This document shows, piece after piece, positions 1-12,482 of a stretch of DNA of 64,000 nt. The position numbers and the translations under genes were made by a program. Below the pieces are notes generated by a model, which ran no database searches, had not been told where the DNA came from, and saw only the letters and a program-made list of their open reading frames with translations. Source of the DNA: Galaxea fascicularis (lineage: Eukaryota; Cnidaria; Anthozoa; Scleractinia; Euphylliidae); assembly GCA_948470475.1 (NCBI GenBank), contig OX419338.1, positions 21,750,640 through 21,814,639 on the forward strand, in the 5' to 3' direction. Every line of letters starts with the position of its first letter. The first letter of the stretch is position 1.

Positions 1-61
1 GACCCACTCCGAATAGGCCAATTTTCCTATAACCTTCTCTCGGCAACACAACATCCCGGCA

Positions 62-960
62 GATATTGTTGACAGCAAATTAGCTAAAGAAGTGCTTGCA
101 GGCAGGATAAGGGGCCCTTCTGCACAGCACCCATTGGATAACTTAAACGTTCTCGTTTAGGAGTCATTCTGAAAAAAACAGCCTGGAGAATATAGAATGA
201 TACATCACCTTTCGTTTCCCCATGGGGGCTCTGCAAACGATTATTTTTATTCCATCTGATTTCTGTTCGGTGCACTACGCTTCGGGTGATGATGCCATTC
301 CGATTATTAAGAAACTAGGGCGAGGTTGTACTTTGGCCAAGACTGATGTTAGGAGTGCTTTTTGCCTTATCTTAGTACACCCTAAAGATTATCATTTATT
401 AGCGATACAGTGGAAGGGCAATTACTATGTAGATTGTGCTTTGCCGATATGGTTGGCTAGTTCTTGCAGAAGTTTTGAAAAGCTAAGCACTGCCGTGGAA
501 TGGGTGGCTCGTACCAAACTAAATATACCACATATCATTCACATTAGGTAATTTTCTCGTTGCGGCCGATTCCCTAGGTATGTACAGTGTCAGCCTTCAA
601 AATTTCTTGAATTATTGTGACGACATAGGGGTCCCTATGGCTCCTTAAAAAATAGAAGATCCTACTCAAGTCTTGACTTTCGCTAGCATAGAGTTTGATT
701 GTGCTCGATTTGAGGTTAGGCTTCCCATTGAAAAAGTTACCAAATGTTTAACAGCCATCTGCAACCTGCTGCGCAGGAAAAAAGGTTACACTGAAAGAGC
801 TCCAGTCTGTTTTAGGCTTGTTGAACTTCGCTTCCTCTGTGATCACACCAGGTAGTGGTTTCTTCGTAGGCTGATCAACTTCACCATTGGCGTCAGATAT
901 TCACATCACTTTATTCGCTTGTCACACGAAACTATAAAGGATTTGCAAATTTGGGACATT
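62..960 (+). pseudogene. DIRS-type reverse transcriptase fragment
   Basis: The stretch 222-551 carries the RT core in one frame, including KKLGRG, LAKTDVRSAF and HPKDYHLL, which is typical of DIRS/PAT RTs. The part before it (about 69-220) continues the homology only across frameshifts. Where the catalytic LDD box should follow HI near 540, the frame reads a different sequence and stops. The thumb region resumes at 673-855 in another frame, with IEFDCARFEVRLP and LLRRKK. This is a non-functional RT. The family assignment rests on motif order recognised from DIRS elements. Confidence 0.78.
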
Positions 961-993
961 TTTCCTAGCGGAAGGCTGGACTTCATCCCATAG

Positions 994-1500
994 CCTTTGT
1001 TTTACACTGATGCGGCTCAATCAAGTGGTTATGATCTCATTTTTGGTAACCAGTGGGCATATAGTAGATGGCCAGAGTCCTGGAAAAAGTACAGTATTAG
1101 TTTTCTTGACTTTTTTCCATTGTTTTAGGCATCAGCCGTTGGTGTACTGAAGAATAAGCGAGTTATCTTTTTCACAGACAATAAAAGCATTGTTTACGTT
1201 GTTAACAAGCAAACAGCAAAAGATTCCTAATTGCTCAAGTTGCTACGCACCTTGGTGTCTTTTTGTCTGCAAAATAACGTTTCGTTTAGGGCACGCCATA
1301 TCGAAGGGGCAAGGAACATCCTAGCTGAGTCTCTCTCCTTTGCAGGTAGAAAAGTTCCAGACCCTGGCTCCTGGATACAAATTAACTCAGTTACTTGAAG
1401 CTAGTTTGAGTTCAACATCATTAAGTACCTACCGTAGGACATGGCAGCTTTTTCGTGAAAATTGTTCAGAAAGGTTACACCTTGCGAGCCCAATTTTTCC
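994..1500 (+). pseudogene. DIRS RNase H and recombinase stub
   Basis: From 1000 the sequence reads FYTDAAQSSGYD, then FFTDNKSIVYVVNKQT near 1168, then a RARHIEGARN block near 1290. These are the acidic and histidine motifs of a retroelement RNase H. In-frame stops interrupt it. Near 1420 STYRRTWQLF resembles the N-terminal start of DIRS tyrosine recombinases, but the homology then ends and the catalytic R-H-R-Y region is absent. It is decayed. Confidence 0.72.
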
Positions 1501-1652
1501 AATTTCTCTCTAGGATTCAGGCTTGCAGCTGTTAAGCAGGGGCCAACAGTTTTCAAGCTGTAATTATGGATCATGGTTTTAGGTAATTGTATGTTAATGG
1601 GGGCCCCAAGGTTGTGGATTCGTGGTTTGTTGTTATGTAACGGATAATTCTA

Positions 1653-1888
1653 ATTATGTACCATGTGTGCAGGGGCCACTTGGCTACGTTTCCTATACGT
1701 TTTCTATGTACTTATGTCCCCGGAGCTAGGGTTACGGTGTTAATGTTATTATATCCCTTGTACCATATCTATAGGGTCATTTGCATTATGTACCATGTGT
1801 GCAGGGGCCACTTGCATTGGTTATTGTTTCATTGCTATAGTTGTTCCTGTTATTATGTTCCAGGGGTGTCGGTGCCACTTGGTTAAAT
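1653..1888. repeat. Short direct repeats
   Basis: A roughly 30-bp sequence containing ATGTACCATGTGTGCAGGGG and ending GCCACTTG occurs at 1653 and again at 1785, 132 bp apart. A third, degenerate copy starts near 1853. The copies are a few bases apart in identity. No coding signal is convincing here. Confidence 0.7.
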
Positions 1889-1909
1889 CACTCGCGTTAA
1901 TATATATAT

Positions 1910-4068
1910 TTAGGCAAACCTAAAAGCGGAGCTCCACAGTTCTTTTTTTATTGTATGGCATTTACCGATAAAATAAAATCAATGCCAGGACTCGAGCCAG
2001 GACTCTAGCAAGGACTTCTGCATTGTGATTATAGTTTTTATTGTTTTGCTGCAGAGCCACAGCCACCATTCAAACATGTGCTAACGTCATTTTCGATTTA
2101 TCATCGGCTTTACCACGTTGGATCAAGGGACTACATAACCAGAGCATAAACGATTTTAGTTCATCACAGTTTAATTACATCCGATTACATTTCAATACAA
2201 ATGGTGTAAATCTCTAAACTACAGGTTAACAGTCCCAGTGTCTCACTTTTAAATCCAACATCACAACCGGTTATGTGCTTTGGCTAAGTCACAAATTTTC
2301 TAACATGTATCGTTGACATTTTAACCTCAACAAACCGAAATATTCCACAACAAAACAAAATGGTAAAACCCCAAAGTGGGTACTCTTCGACACCACCCAA
2401 AAAAGAAGAAAAGTACTTTGTTCGCCTTGTTTTGACTATTTTATGGCGTCATTTTTGTGAGCTATAAGAGTAAAGACGATAGAAAAGTGCCGTCTGTGTC
2501 CTTTGTACAATAGCACCGAAAAACATTAAGCGAAAATGACTTTAACCTAACTTTTCGTTGTGAAAAGTGGCTGCGGCACGATAAGCCATGAATCAACTCA
2601 GGTGATCAACTACAAATGGTTGAGAATGGTTTTATTCTTGACTTCCATCAACTACAAATATTGCAAACTACAAACGCTGACTGCGAGTCGTGGGCGGTAT
2701 TATTTTTTACATCACTGTTAATGATAACATCTGATTGGCAATGACAACAGACAATCAAATCGGTTTCAGAAAATCATTTGTCAATAAAAATTGAGTTAAA
2801 GACGAAGTTTTTACTGCAATTATCCCGTTAAGTCTACGATTTTTTAACTAACAACGAGAATTGCTGTGAGGGACAACATATTGCTGGCATTTCGACTGCT
2901 AAAGCTGTTAAAAATCGTGTTTACTTTTGGCAAGGAGTTGTCGCTCTTTGCGAGAGTTTTCCAAATGTCAATCCGGTTCTTGTTCCTAACAAAGCGGAGC
3001 CGAGGATTTAAACCGTCCGAACTTCGCTTGGCTTTTCTTCAACCAATTTTGTGCCCAAAAATGAGCGACAGCAGGGAAAACGAAGAGTTTTAGGACCCAC
3101 TAATGAAATATTGGATAGTAAACATTTGGGAAAAACACGAGCATTTTTTAGTCCAGACCAATTTGAGATAAAATTAGCGTGAAAACAACAAAACGTAAGA
3201 AAACAAAACAATGTTTCTTCGGCGTTTTGGCGTTTCTTGGAAAAATAAGACAAGTAACAAACATAACTCGTGAGCAACCTAGGCAAATCGCTAGTCCGAG
3301 TGTTCTTGACATAAGTATCCGTATAAAAAACAAAACAGGAATTCTAACCTGCCGATACGGACAGTTTAGGTCAGTCAATAATCACTCCGAACACAGAGCT
3401 GACATAATAGCCGTCATTTCACACAAAATCATTGCTTTGCTACGAATTGCTGCGGGGGACAACATATTGCTGGCATTTCCAATGCGAGAGTTTTCCAAAT
3501 GTCAAACTTATCAAACGGGGCCGAGGTTATAAACCGTCCGGACTTCGCTTGGCTTTTCTTCAACAAATTTTGTGCCCTAAAATGAGCGACAGCAGGAAAA
3601 AACAAAACGTTGTAGGATCCAAGATGAAATATTGGATAGAAAACATTTGGGGCAATAGTCAAAACCAATTTGAGATGGAAGCGTGAAAACAACAAAACGT
3701 AAGAAAAAAAAACCTGATGCGATTGTCTCTTCGACTTTTCTCGTAGAAATCGGAAAAAATAAGACAAGTAACAAACCGACACAAATCGCTATTCAATTTT
3801 CTTGGCATAAACTGTCCATATAAAAGACAAAAGAGGAGTACTAACCTGCACACAGTTTAAGTCAGTCAACAATCACTCCGAACGCAGAGCTTAAGCAGAA
3901 GCGGTCATTTCACACAAAAGTACCCCGGTAAGTCTTATTACTTCTCATGCCTAGGAAGCTTCTTCAATTAAGGATTTTAGCGGCAAAACCGTCCACTTTA
4001 ATACACAGCAAGGTCCGAAGACAGCGCATAATTACTGAAACCTTGCCAGAACAAACGATCTTTTCTCT
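1910..4068 (+). mobile_element. Dispersed repeat of unknown class, copy 1
   Basis: This block is collinear with 32054-35153. Both begin with TTA(A)GGCAA(G)CCTAAAA next to an AT tract, share the gagyCAGGAYWCGAGCC-like and CTGCAGAGYCACAGC region, and end with an AAGCTTCTTCAATTA block followed by TTTTCTCT. Copy 1 lacks an insertion of about 0.8 kb present in copy 2. No protein is recognisable and no terminal repeats were found, so the class is undetermined. Short ORFs on both strands look spurious. Confidence 0.75.
2871..3910 (+). repeat. 586-bp internal tandem duplication
   Basis: Inside dispersed-repeat copy 1, GGACAACATATTGCTGGCAT recurs at 2871 and 3457. It is followed both times by the AAACCGTCCG..CTTCGCTTGG block, GAGCGACAGCAGG, and a stretch ending near the CAGTTTAGGTCAGTCAA-type sequence. 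The second unit is partly deleted. The related copy at 34269-34950 shows a shorter and differently arranged duplication. Confidence 0.7.
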
Positions 4069-5425
4069 TCATGCAAGCTTCTGCAGGCAAACACGAGGAA
4101 AAGCTGAAACTCCCTGCTCTCTTTTTCGCTGTTCCTCACTATAAGTCGTCTCTTTTTCGAGCTTTTTGTTGTTCTTTCTCCCGTTGCTCGTCAGAAATAT
4201 ACCTAGCTCTGTTTGCGCGTTAGAGGAATTACTTTCCTTTATTGCAGCTGAGATTACCAAAGTTTGTTAATTTTGTTTGCTTGTATTGAACCTATAAGTG
4301 TTAGATCTAACCCCCGACGATGAATTAAATTGTATATGCCCGTTGCTACAGGCTTTAAATTAAACAATGTTAATTTTACAAGTGGAATGGCTATACTAGC
4401 CAGCAGAGATGGTAGTATGGCATTGAGTAAAATATTTAGTATTTTCCAGTTAACTCAAGTACATTACAAGGTAGCTTAGGGATCATGTTCTACAATTTTT
4501 AGCAACAGCGGGACAACCATGAAGATGTGATCAATGTTCGGTGTAAAGAGCGAAGTCACACTTCCCATAGTCCTAATTACCAAATCTCTATTTGGGAATG
4601 AAAGGACGTTTTTGAGAAGATCAAAAGTTACCGCGGCTGTGGATAACTTGTTCAGCACATTTCATTTCCTTACTCCTATAACTTCTAATCCTCTAGTCTT
4701 TCTTCATTTACTCGGTGCTTGATTTTGATTTCCCTTTCTAAGTGTTGATAGCATTTACCTGAGAGACGTTTTAGGAGACCAATAGTTAAAGGGTGGGTGG
4801 AGCTGAGTTTTGAGTTTCTGTTTCAAGCAATTGTTTATCGATTTCACAAAATGCTTATTGCCATGTATCCCACTATCATGCCGTAATGTCTCAACTAGTC
4901 TCGTCTAGTAAGATAACACCCTAGTCTGCGTTTTTAGCGCAAATCTTCACCAGGTACAGGCAATGCTTTGACCAGCTGTAGCAGGAAGAGGCTCAACGTT
5001 TCAGTTACCAAATAGAACACACAGCCCTGTTTCAGTAGAATAGTACTAAAGCGCACTTTATTCATTACAATGAACAGCTACTGCTATTCCTGTCGATTTG
5101 TGTGTAGATATTTCTCGTGCTCTTATTTACAATAAACTGTTCGTATTTGAAAAAGGTATGGCAGAAAGCAGGGCTTAAAGCGACCACCTCAAACACACTG
5201 TCGTGAAGAATACTCATCAATAACTTGGAAATACATCCTTGAAAAACGATCTTTCACTATAACGATGTCTATACCAAATGCAAACGCTGGTCATCACGAC
5301 AATTCTAAGTCATCTTTTACTGTGTTTACATTAAATACGCATAAATAAATACATATCACATCGTGTAACGTCACTTATATTAACGTTGATGACCAGTATG
5401 TTAAGTAACAGAATGCATGAGAGGA
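4069..5425. other. No gene recognised; 3' flank of gene A
   Basis: No credible coding exon or RNA gene seen. On the minus strand, downstream of gene A, an AATAAA hexamer (TTTATT on plus at 5056-5061) lies about 365 bp past the stop and could be its poly(A) signal. That is weak evidence. Confidence 0.35.
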
Positions 5426-7753
5426 CTAATAAAATATTTTCAAAAATACGCAGGCTAATGTGCTTAAAAGTATAGGGAAACGTCCGGAGTTCAATCCTAA
5501 TCCACCAGATGACATCATGTTCTCAAATCCCATGGCGCTTTGCAGGTCACCTTCTTTCATAACTCGGTCAATATAGTTAGACGCATCATTGTTAGCAGCA
5601 TCACTGTTGGCATCGTCCCTGTCGTCTCCGTCATCGGTGCCATTCTCATTACTATCATCACTGCCATCCTCACCGCTGTCATCGCTGCCATCCTCATCAC
5701 TGCCATCCTCACCGCTGTCATCACTGCCATCCTCACCGCTGTCATCACTGCCATTATCTCCACTGTCATCACTGCCATCATCTCCACTGTCATCACTGCC
5801 ATCATTACCGCTGTCATCACTGCCATCATCTCCACTGTCATCACCGCCATCGTCACCACTCTCATCACCGCCATCTTCAACACCGTCATCGCTGACATCA
5901 TTGCCGCTATCATCACTGCCATCGTCACCGCTGTCATCACTGCCATCGTCACCGCTGTCATCACTGCCATCATCACCACTGTCATCACTGCCATCGTCAC
6001 CGCTGTCATCACTGCCATCATCACCACTGTCATCACTGCCATCGTCACCGCTGTCATCACTGCCATCATCACCGTTGTCATCACTGCTATCATCACCGTT
6101 GTCATCACTGCTATCATCACTGCCTTCATCGCCGCTGTCATTACTACCATCGTCACCGCTGTCATCACTACCATCATCACCGCTGTCATCACCATCATTA
6201 TCACCACTCTCGTCACCGCTGTCACCACTGTCATCATCACCGCTATCTTCTACAGTTTCGTCACCTCCGTCTCCACTTTCACCGCTTTCGCCACCTTTAT
6301 TCAAATAAATTAAAAATAAATATTTTTACTTGTCTGAATTTTTGCCAAAATAGCGAGAAGCCCCTCCCATAAAGTTTCACGGGAATTAAAAGTGCAATCA
6401 GATATGATCGCATTTATTTCGCCGAAATGATCTTGGCTCCACTTTTTCATGCCAACATCAGGGACAAAATAGTGATCCGGTATATAACACAAATTCATAA
6501 TTTACCGTAAGACGTCTTCGTTGCGAGGGACAGATAAAAAATGATGTCCAATTCTAGGCGTGCACAGTGTACTCGCATTAAATGACGTATTTGTGCTGGC
6601 GGTAAACAATTCCCTATTCATGCCTCTTAGCAAGGGATGCGACATTTTTACTCCCAACTTCTTCGAGGGTCACTAGCTAGACTAGGATTAGGAGTAAACA
6701 ATGAAGAACGGAAATATTTTACTAGCACTACCTTCATCAGCACTTCCTGATTCCACACTTTCATTATCATCTTGTCCATTATCTCCTCCTTCGTCAGCCA
6801 GTACGCTTGCAGCATCGTCTTTTGAAACTGTTGATAAATTGTCGCATAATTAGCATGCATAAAGTAAAATATTCGCTTCCATTGGTGGACGTCATACTCA
6901 GGTTCAAGTGAAAGCCCTTTTTGATTGTTCTTTTGACAGCCCCTTGACAACCTTAGGTCAGCAAAATGCCAATCAAAATGCGACAGCTGCATGCGTAAGA
7001 CAAGAGTTAATCACGTGTGGGCGATTCCGCCCCTCTTCTGACAGTTTAAACGAAAGCCCTTTGGAAGTATTAAAAAATGTAACAAAAATATGATGCACAT
7101 AGTATTGGTGTGTCTCGCAGTGCTGTCCAAATTAACACATGTCAGGGGTGCAACACCAATATGTTATATACTTCCTATAAGAGCTACTTAGTTAATTTTA
7201 AGTTCAGTGTGGTAATCAACTGAAACAGGAGCTGTATCATGCATGTCCACAAGGCTCAGAAGTAATTTTTAAACAGATTCATTCTCAGTAGTCATTAAAC
7301 TAATAACCTCTTTGGAAGGGAATTCTTAGGAGATGAGTATCACATTAAATGATTTGAGAACGATTTAGAACACTTTTCGCTTGACCTGTTTACGTTCTTT
7401 TTAACGATAAGAAAGTCGCTTCCCTAGCAACAGAAAACATCAAAGTAGCAATTGGAACACAACTTAAAGAGAACGAAGAACTCTCTGGGTGTAATTCTAA
7501 GATGTTACAAGACTTTTTTCAGTAGTTTAGGATTCTGCATTTGTATCAAAGCGTGTGCCACTGTTTTAAACTCCGTCGGCCCTTGGTTCTGCTTTTAACC
7601 GGTCCGTAAGCCCTTAAATCATTTCGATAACTTCATGCATACCGCGGAGAAAGGATGTAAGTGTTACTCACCAGATTGCATCGGCAGAGGTAAACTCAGG
7701 ATTGATGAGACCAAGGATGTTAGACAAAGAAGAAACAAGGTTTTCGAAGACAT
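5426..7753 (-). CDS. Secreted Asp-rich acidic protein, gene A (2 exons)
   Basis: Exon 1 runs 7753-7672 (82 bp) and exon 2 runs 6294-5426. The donor is CTG|GTGAGT and the acceptor AAAG|GTGGC, phase 1, giving 316 aa. Residues 1-20 form a signal peptide, with SLPLP just after the likely cleavage site. Residues from about 29 to 245 are repeats of the DDSGDDGS type. The C-terminus loses the repeat (IDRVMKEGDLQSAMGF) and ends in small residues followed by FPILLSTLACVFLKIFY, which resembles a GPI-anchor signal or membrane tail. Exon length, phase and signal peptide match genes B and C. The likely class is coral acid-rich/secreted acidic matrix proteins, which bind calcium at the mineralizing surface; this role is inferred. 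The TATA box is at 7833. The antisense ORFs are artefacts of the 12/24-nt repeat. Confidence 0.85.
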
Positions 7754-7832
7754 TTTCTCTTCAAATAGGTCTTAGAAGCTTCCTCTGCGGTCTTCTCGGG
7801 TTAATGATGTTTTCTGTTTCTGCTTTTCGGAG

Positions 7833-7839
7833 TATATAT
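7833..7839 (-). promoter_or_regulatory. TATA box of gene A
   Basis: On the minus strand the sequence reads GGATATATACTCC, about 80 bp before the gene A ATG. The spacing is like that of the TATA box of gene B, which supports the start codon at 7753. The start site itself is not determined. Confidence 0.55.
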
Positions 7840-7840
7840 C

Positions 7841-10800
7841 CTTTTAGGATAGGAAGAGAATATTCGAGCCACTTAAATGTTTGAGATGTTGCTATGTTTG
7901 TTAAAGTAGTCGGAAGAATAATATTGAACATTATTGAGCCCAATTTAGACGCAACAATATTGTGTAGAGAAGTCGTTTCAATTTCTATAAGCCTTCAAAG
8001 TCAATCAAAGCAAAACTTCTTTTATTTGGTTGCCTTAAAGTATCTATTGACATTTTCATTGCCAGCCTAGTCTTTGTTGCCTGAAACGTTTAAAAGATGA
8101 AGCTGTATTCTGTCGTTTCAATACCTTATCCCAAATATTAGAGTTTGAAAAGTTCCTATAGCAACTGTTTTTGCACAATATATGGGGCATTTTTCAAATA
8201 TTCGCTTTCACGTTACCATGGTGTAACAAAATATTTCCATTTTGTGAAGTTTTTTTTTATCTTAAATCGATTTCACCCTCCACGTTGGAAATCCATTATC
8301 GTTTGTGGTCAAAGTGGTGAACCATTTAGAAAATGTTAGTTACCTTTTACTGCTGCACAACCAGAACTGTGGCACTCTAAGCTCTCAAATAAATTCAGCT
8401 TTTCTTTAATTCACAGAACGAGAATTTCCGCTCCTACTTTTGTATCTGGAAGTCGCTTTTCATCCCGCTAACAAATATTTTCGACAGAGCGAGGAAGCTC
8501 AATCTCACCCACGTTCTCTCGCATGATATTACGCAACAACGCAGAAGAACGAGCATATAAAACAGCCTACCTAATGGCAGTTAGAAAATCTTAGCAATAG
8601 CTAAATTTAATCAATCATGGTCACAGAAATGCTTTGAAGTTTATCTTTTTATAAACAATCGCATTTTGTGGTTGTTTTTACGGCAGTGTATCCAAGGGAA
8701 GTAAACAACTTAACATGCAAATTCTGTTGCCACTTCCTTTAATACACCTCTGTTTTTTGTTATGTCGCTAGGTACCACAGTAAAATAAATGGAAACTAAT
8801 TGAAGACGTTAAATTTAAATTAATCCTTACAACCTAAGTGATTTCCATGAGTAAAAATAAATATATTACTTGTTATATTATATAATATATATAACAGAAG
8901 ATTTAAACCGTGCTGCTTCTGAAAACAATATTAAAGCAATAGTGATTTTCCATTCATTTTAATAGTTCAGTATCAAACAGCATTAAGTCGAGCACTTTTT
9001 GATAAGTCTTCAGCTTGAGCAAACTCCTAACGAAGTGTTTTATGCCACTTGCTTTCCCAACATGAAGGGCGGAAGACGGAAATCGAGGGCAACATCCTGA
9101 TCGGACAAACATCCAACCCTGTGGAAAAATGTACGGAACCTAGAGCATGCACCATACGTGTGTAAAAAGGAAAAGAATGAGTATTCCGAGTATCGGGAGG
9201 AACTGGTATCAGAAAGGAATGCTTGAAGTTCTCGGACATAAAACTTAGAATATTTTTGTTTTTATCACTTTTTGCTTGCGCAGTGCATGCTACTGAACTT
9301 AACCGTACCTGAAAGAAGCCCAGAGTCAAACTCAAACCTCATTTTCAAAATTTCAAGTGGCTTGCGCTGCACTTGACCGCTGCGAAGTAAAGGCTTTTTG
9401 CCAACAGACAGAAAAAACAGAACAAAATAGTACTATGGGGTAGACCAAAATCCAAGAGAATGAACTGTCTTACTTAAAAATGTTCCCCTGAGTATCAAAT
9501 GACGTCTACAGTCTACAGTCTTCTTCGCAAAACCAAAAACACATTTGTCAGGTCAGAGAGCCACATTCCATAACCAACATCACATGATTAATCCAAGGAA
9601 ACGCCACAGTGTTTCCAACGTTCTCGAGGGATTGGCCACTCAAATCTATGTCCATGATACTGAAAATCCGTCGCGTTATTTTCAATCGTTCACAGCGTGC
9701 GTCCTTGACCAAAGGACTCAGCATTTTGGTTTTGTCTCCCACGGAGTTTCGGGCTATGTCAATTAGCCCAAAAAAATCATTTCTATAAACTGAAAATTTA
9801 GTTTTCAGCTCTCACTTTCATATATGAAGTTCAACCACAAAGAAAATAACATTACAACCGTACGTTCAGCTGAGCCAGTGTTGTTAAGACACTGAAATTA
9901 GGGTGCATTATTTGGTGTACAAAGATGAACCCCGAACCCTCCCCCCCAATGGCCAACAAGGCAGCTTGTTTATCACGCGCCATCTCTAACATTTTATTCT
10001 TATTTCGGGCCAAACTAGCTCAGTTTCACGACATCAGTTGGTAAAGAAAGATTTTAAGTGGTCCACGGATTACTCACTCGCACCACTTATGCCCGTTCAA
10101 GTATTACTATATTGCGGCTTGGTCAAAAGGAACTAAGTGAGCGTTGGCAGTCATCCTTTGATTTAGAGGGTTTTTTTAGAATGTGCCAAAACGTATAGCT
10201 AACTGTAGTGACCTAGTTTTGGTGTAAGTTGTTTCTCTGCAAAGCACTGACCTTGGTAATATACATGGAAGGTATCCCTTATACAGGCTCCCCAAATATC
10301 GGCAAACAATAAGTGCACCCAAAATATCTAAGCAGTAATCCTTTCATACTCAACAAAGGCTTCGTTCAGTCTAGAGGTTTTAACTAATTACATGTGCAGG
10401 AGTAAGAAAGCTATCTTACTCTTGGACAGTAAAGATATTGCAAATACGTCTTGGCGTTAAAAGTGACTTCAAGCATAGCGGCATTCGCGAAAAGGTATAA
10501 AAATACGAAACTAATAATGAGAAATAAAAACCAAATCAATTCAAAACGACGAAACATGCTCATACTGGAGAGAAAGAAACATTTTATTACGAAATGGTCA
10601 TAATCCAGACCAAAGGCCTCATTGAGTACACGATTAAATATCATTAAAAACGATTACTGTGGAAAAAAATTTTGACATGTCCAGGGCGTATACAAACATA
10701 CATGGCTAATAAAAACATTATTCTACATAAAAAAAGTGTAAAGTACACAAGAAGAAAAGAAGAAATTATTTTTGTGTATATAATTCAAACTTATAATTAT

Positions 10801-10867
10801 CCCGTCCCGCTTGTGAGCATAAATTATTATCAATATCTACATTATAATTAGTTCAGGGATCCAGTAC
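7841..10867. other. No gene recognised
   Basis: This is the upstream flank of gene A on the minus strand. Small ORFs at 9027-9335 (minus) and 9545-9766 (plus) show no known motif and overlap other ORFs. An AT-rich palindromic TATA stretch lies at 8870-8900. Nothing here can be assigned. Confidence 0.4.
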
Positions 10868-11764
10868 CAACAACAACAACAACAATACTTATTATTTGAC
10901 AATGAATCCATATTCCCCTGGCTCCGCACATAGCAGTGCTAATAGAGGCGGGCCAGGATAATCAGTAAAAGAAAGGGAAAATACACACAATCAAAACTAC
11001 AAATAAATAAATAGATGGTAAATACGAAGACAGATTAAGTCTACAGAAACAACTATGTAATTAATTCAAGTTGGCAACGCATTATGTTGTGAGAGGTGAA
11101 TAAATAAGACAAAATGGGTAAGGTAGCGAGACAAAGGTGATAGCTACTAAGAGTATTTTCTAACTTTTGAAATTATCGATTCTAAGTCTTCGTAGGAGTC
11201 TTCAGGTTCTAATATATTGAACTAGATCGTCCGAATTTCCCTTTTAAAGATGAGTTTTGGTTGTGTTCGGAGCTTGGATGGTATCTCATTCCACAGTTTT
11301 GCACCAATTCTTGAAAACGATTTACGTTCAATTTCAAGATTTGAGTTTTTAATATAAAAGTTGTTGGAAGCTGAAGATCGCGTATTATATGAATGAGTTT
11401 TTGCGGTAGGGATGAACAAATCCTTCAATTGTGAAGGGATAACATCATTATTTACATTATGCATTGTCTCAGCTAGCAATTTATAATACACAAAGTGAAT
11501 AGGTAAAGTATTTGCATGAAGGAACAAAGGAAGGGCGTGATCACACCTGTCAGCGAATTTTATGAAACGGAGAGTACGTTTTTGGAGGATCAAAAGCTTA
11601 TTTAATTGAGTTTTGCCAGCTTGTCCCCATGCAATTAAGCCGTATCGTAAGTAAGGAACAACAAGGCAGTTGTATATACTAACAAGAGTATGGAAGGGAA
11701 CAAAATGCCTTATCTTAGACAATAATCCAATGGTTTTGCTAAGTTTCAATATTACAGAGGGCAA
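10868..11764 (-). mobile_element. 5'-truncated CR1/L2/jockey-type LINE
   Basis: The minus strand 11764-11222 encodes about 180 residues typical of the C-terminus that follows the RT in non-LTR elements: LVSIYNCLVVPYLRYGLIAWG, LLILQKRTLRFI and a final GAKLWNEIPSKL block. A stop precedes the homology, so the RT itself is missing (5' truncation). The 3' UTR ends in a TTG microsatellite (CAA repeats on plus, 10868-10885), as in CR1/L2-like elements. The reading frame over the fragment is intact, so the insertion is not very old. Confidence 0.8.
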
Positions 11765-12129
11765 GATTTCCGCAGAGCCCTAACATTAATTATGCATTGA
11801 GTTATTGTTCAATGACAACAATGGTGTTAACAATAGAATACCTCTGAGACTAGTACTCTTTGTTTTTAAAGTCCAGATTTTTTTCTAAGCGTTTTTTGAA
11901 ATAGGGTAAATTTGGGGCGTTTTGGCTTTGGAAAACGAAAACGTGAAGTCATTTTAGGATGACCTACTTAAAAGGCTTTATAAGGAAGATGCATTAAAAG
12001 AAAGTGACTAATTTGGGATCGCTAAAATTACATTTGCCCAAAAGTGACTAAGATGGGGTCTAGAATTGGAATCAGAATAGAATATAATGGGCTAGGGTTC
12101 TGAGAGGCCAGTGGCACATACCCAGAAAA

Positions 12130-12171
12130 AATTGACCTGAAGAAAATTGTTAAATTTTCTTCAGGTCAATT
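12130..12171. repeat. Perfect short hairpin
   Basis: AATTGACCTGAAGAAAATT is followed within three bases by its reverse complement, giving a 19-bp perfect stem with a very short loop and then an A-run. It sits just outside the B2 end of the DIRS-order element at 12336. Its role is unknown. Confidence 0.75.
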
Positions 12172-12335
12172 AAAAAAAAAATGACCCGGGAGGGCTATTT
12201 TTAAGCTTGTATTGCAGCTGTTAATTGTCCCTACATTTTTGTAAACCAAGCTGTTTGGGGTAAATTCGCTCTTAAAAATGTTTGTCCGGACTGGGAAAAG
12301 AGAAACGAATGACAATGAGGCATGCAACATTGAAA

Positions 12336-12417
12336 AGTATAATATTCTGCCCTGGGTATTGTTATTTATGACATGTAAATAAGGTATGGGAAATCGCTCT
12401 GGCTTGGGACAAGCCCA
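12336..12417 (-). repeat. Terminal repeat B2
   Basis: This is a copy of 12609-12690, with about three substitutions up to TCTGGCTT and a few more at the end. It shares AGTATAATATTCTGCCCTG and the TTATGACATGTAAATAAG block. It forms the outer 3' end of the DIRS-order element. Confidence 0.8.
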
Positions 12418-12482
12418 AACCAGACGAAGAGCCTGGAGGATGCGCTCCAAAAACCCGGATTCCTCGCGGGGTGGAAGGGCGG

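Larger units (their letters stand above)
1..1530 (+). mobile_element. DIRS-order retrotransposon remnant
   Basis: Pieces of a DIRS-type pol can be read in several frames: reverse transcriptase, then RNase H, then the first residues of a tyrosine-recombinase region. It is broken by stops and frameshifts throughout. The element enters from the left edge, so its 5' part is outside the window. It fades out near 1500, before the recombinase catalytic region. No terminal repeats are visible. It abuts a different dispersed repeat that starts near 1910. Confidence 0.8.

Noticed and set aside
5540..6313. Plus-strand ORFs (Ile/Thr/Val and Ser/Pro/Leu) over gene A
   Set aside because: They are antisense shadows of the acidic repeat; no splice or promoter context.
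6648..6992. 114-codon minus-strand ORF
   Set aside because: It lies inside the gene A intron, is not needed for the gene model and has no known domain.
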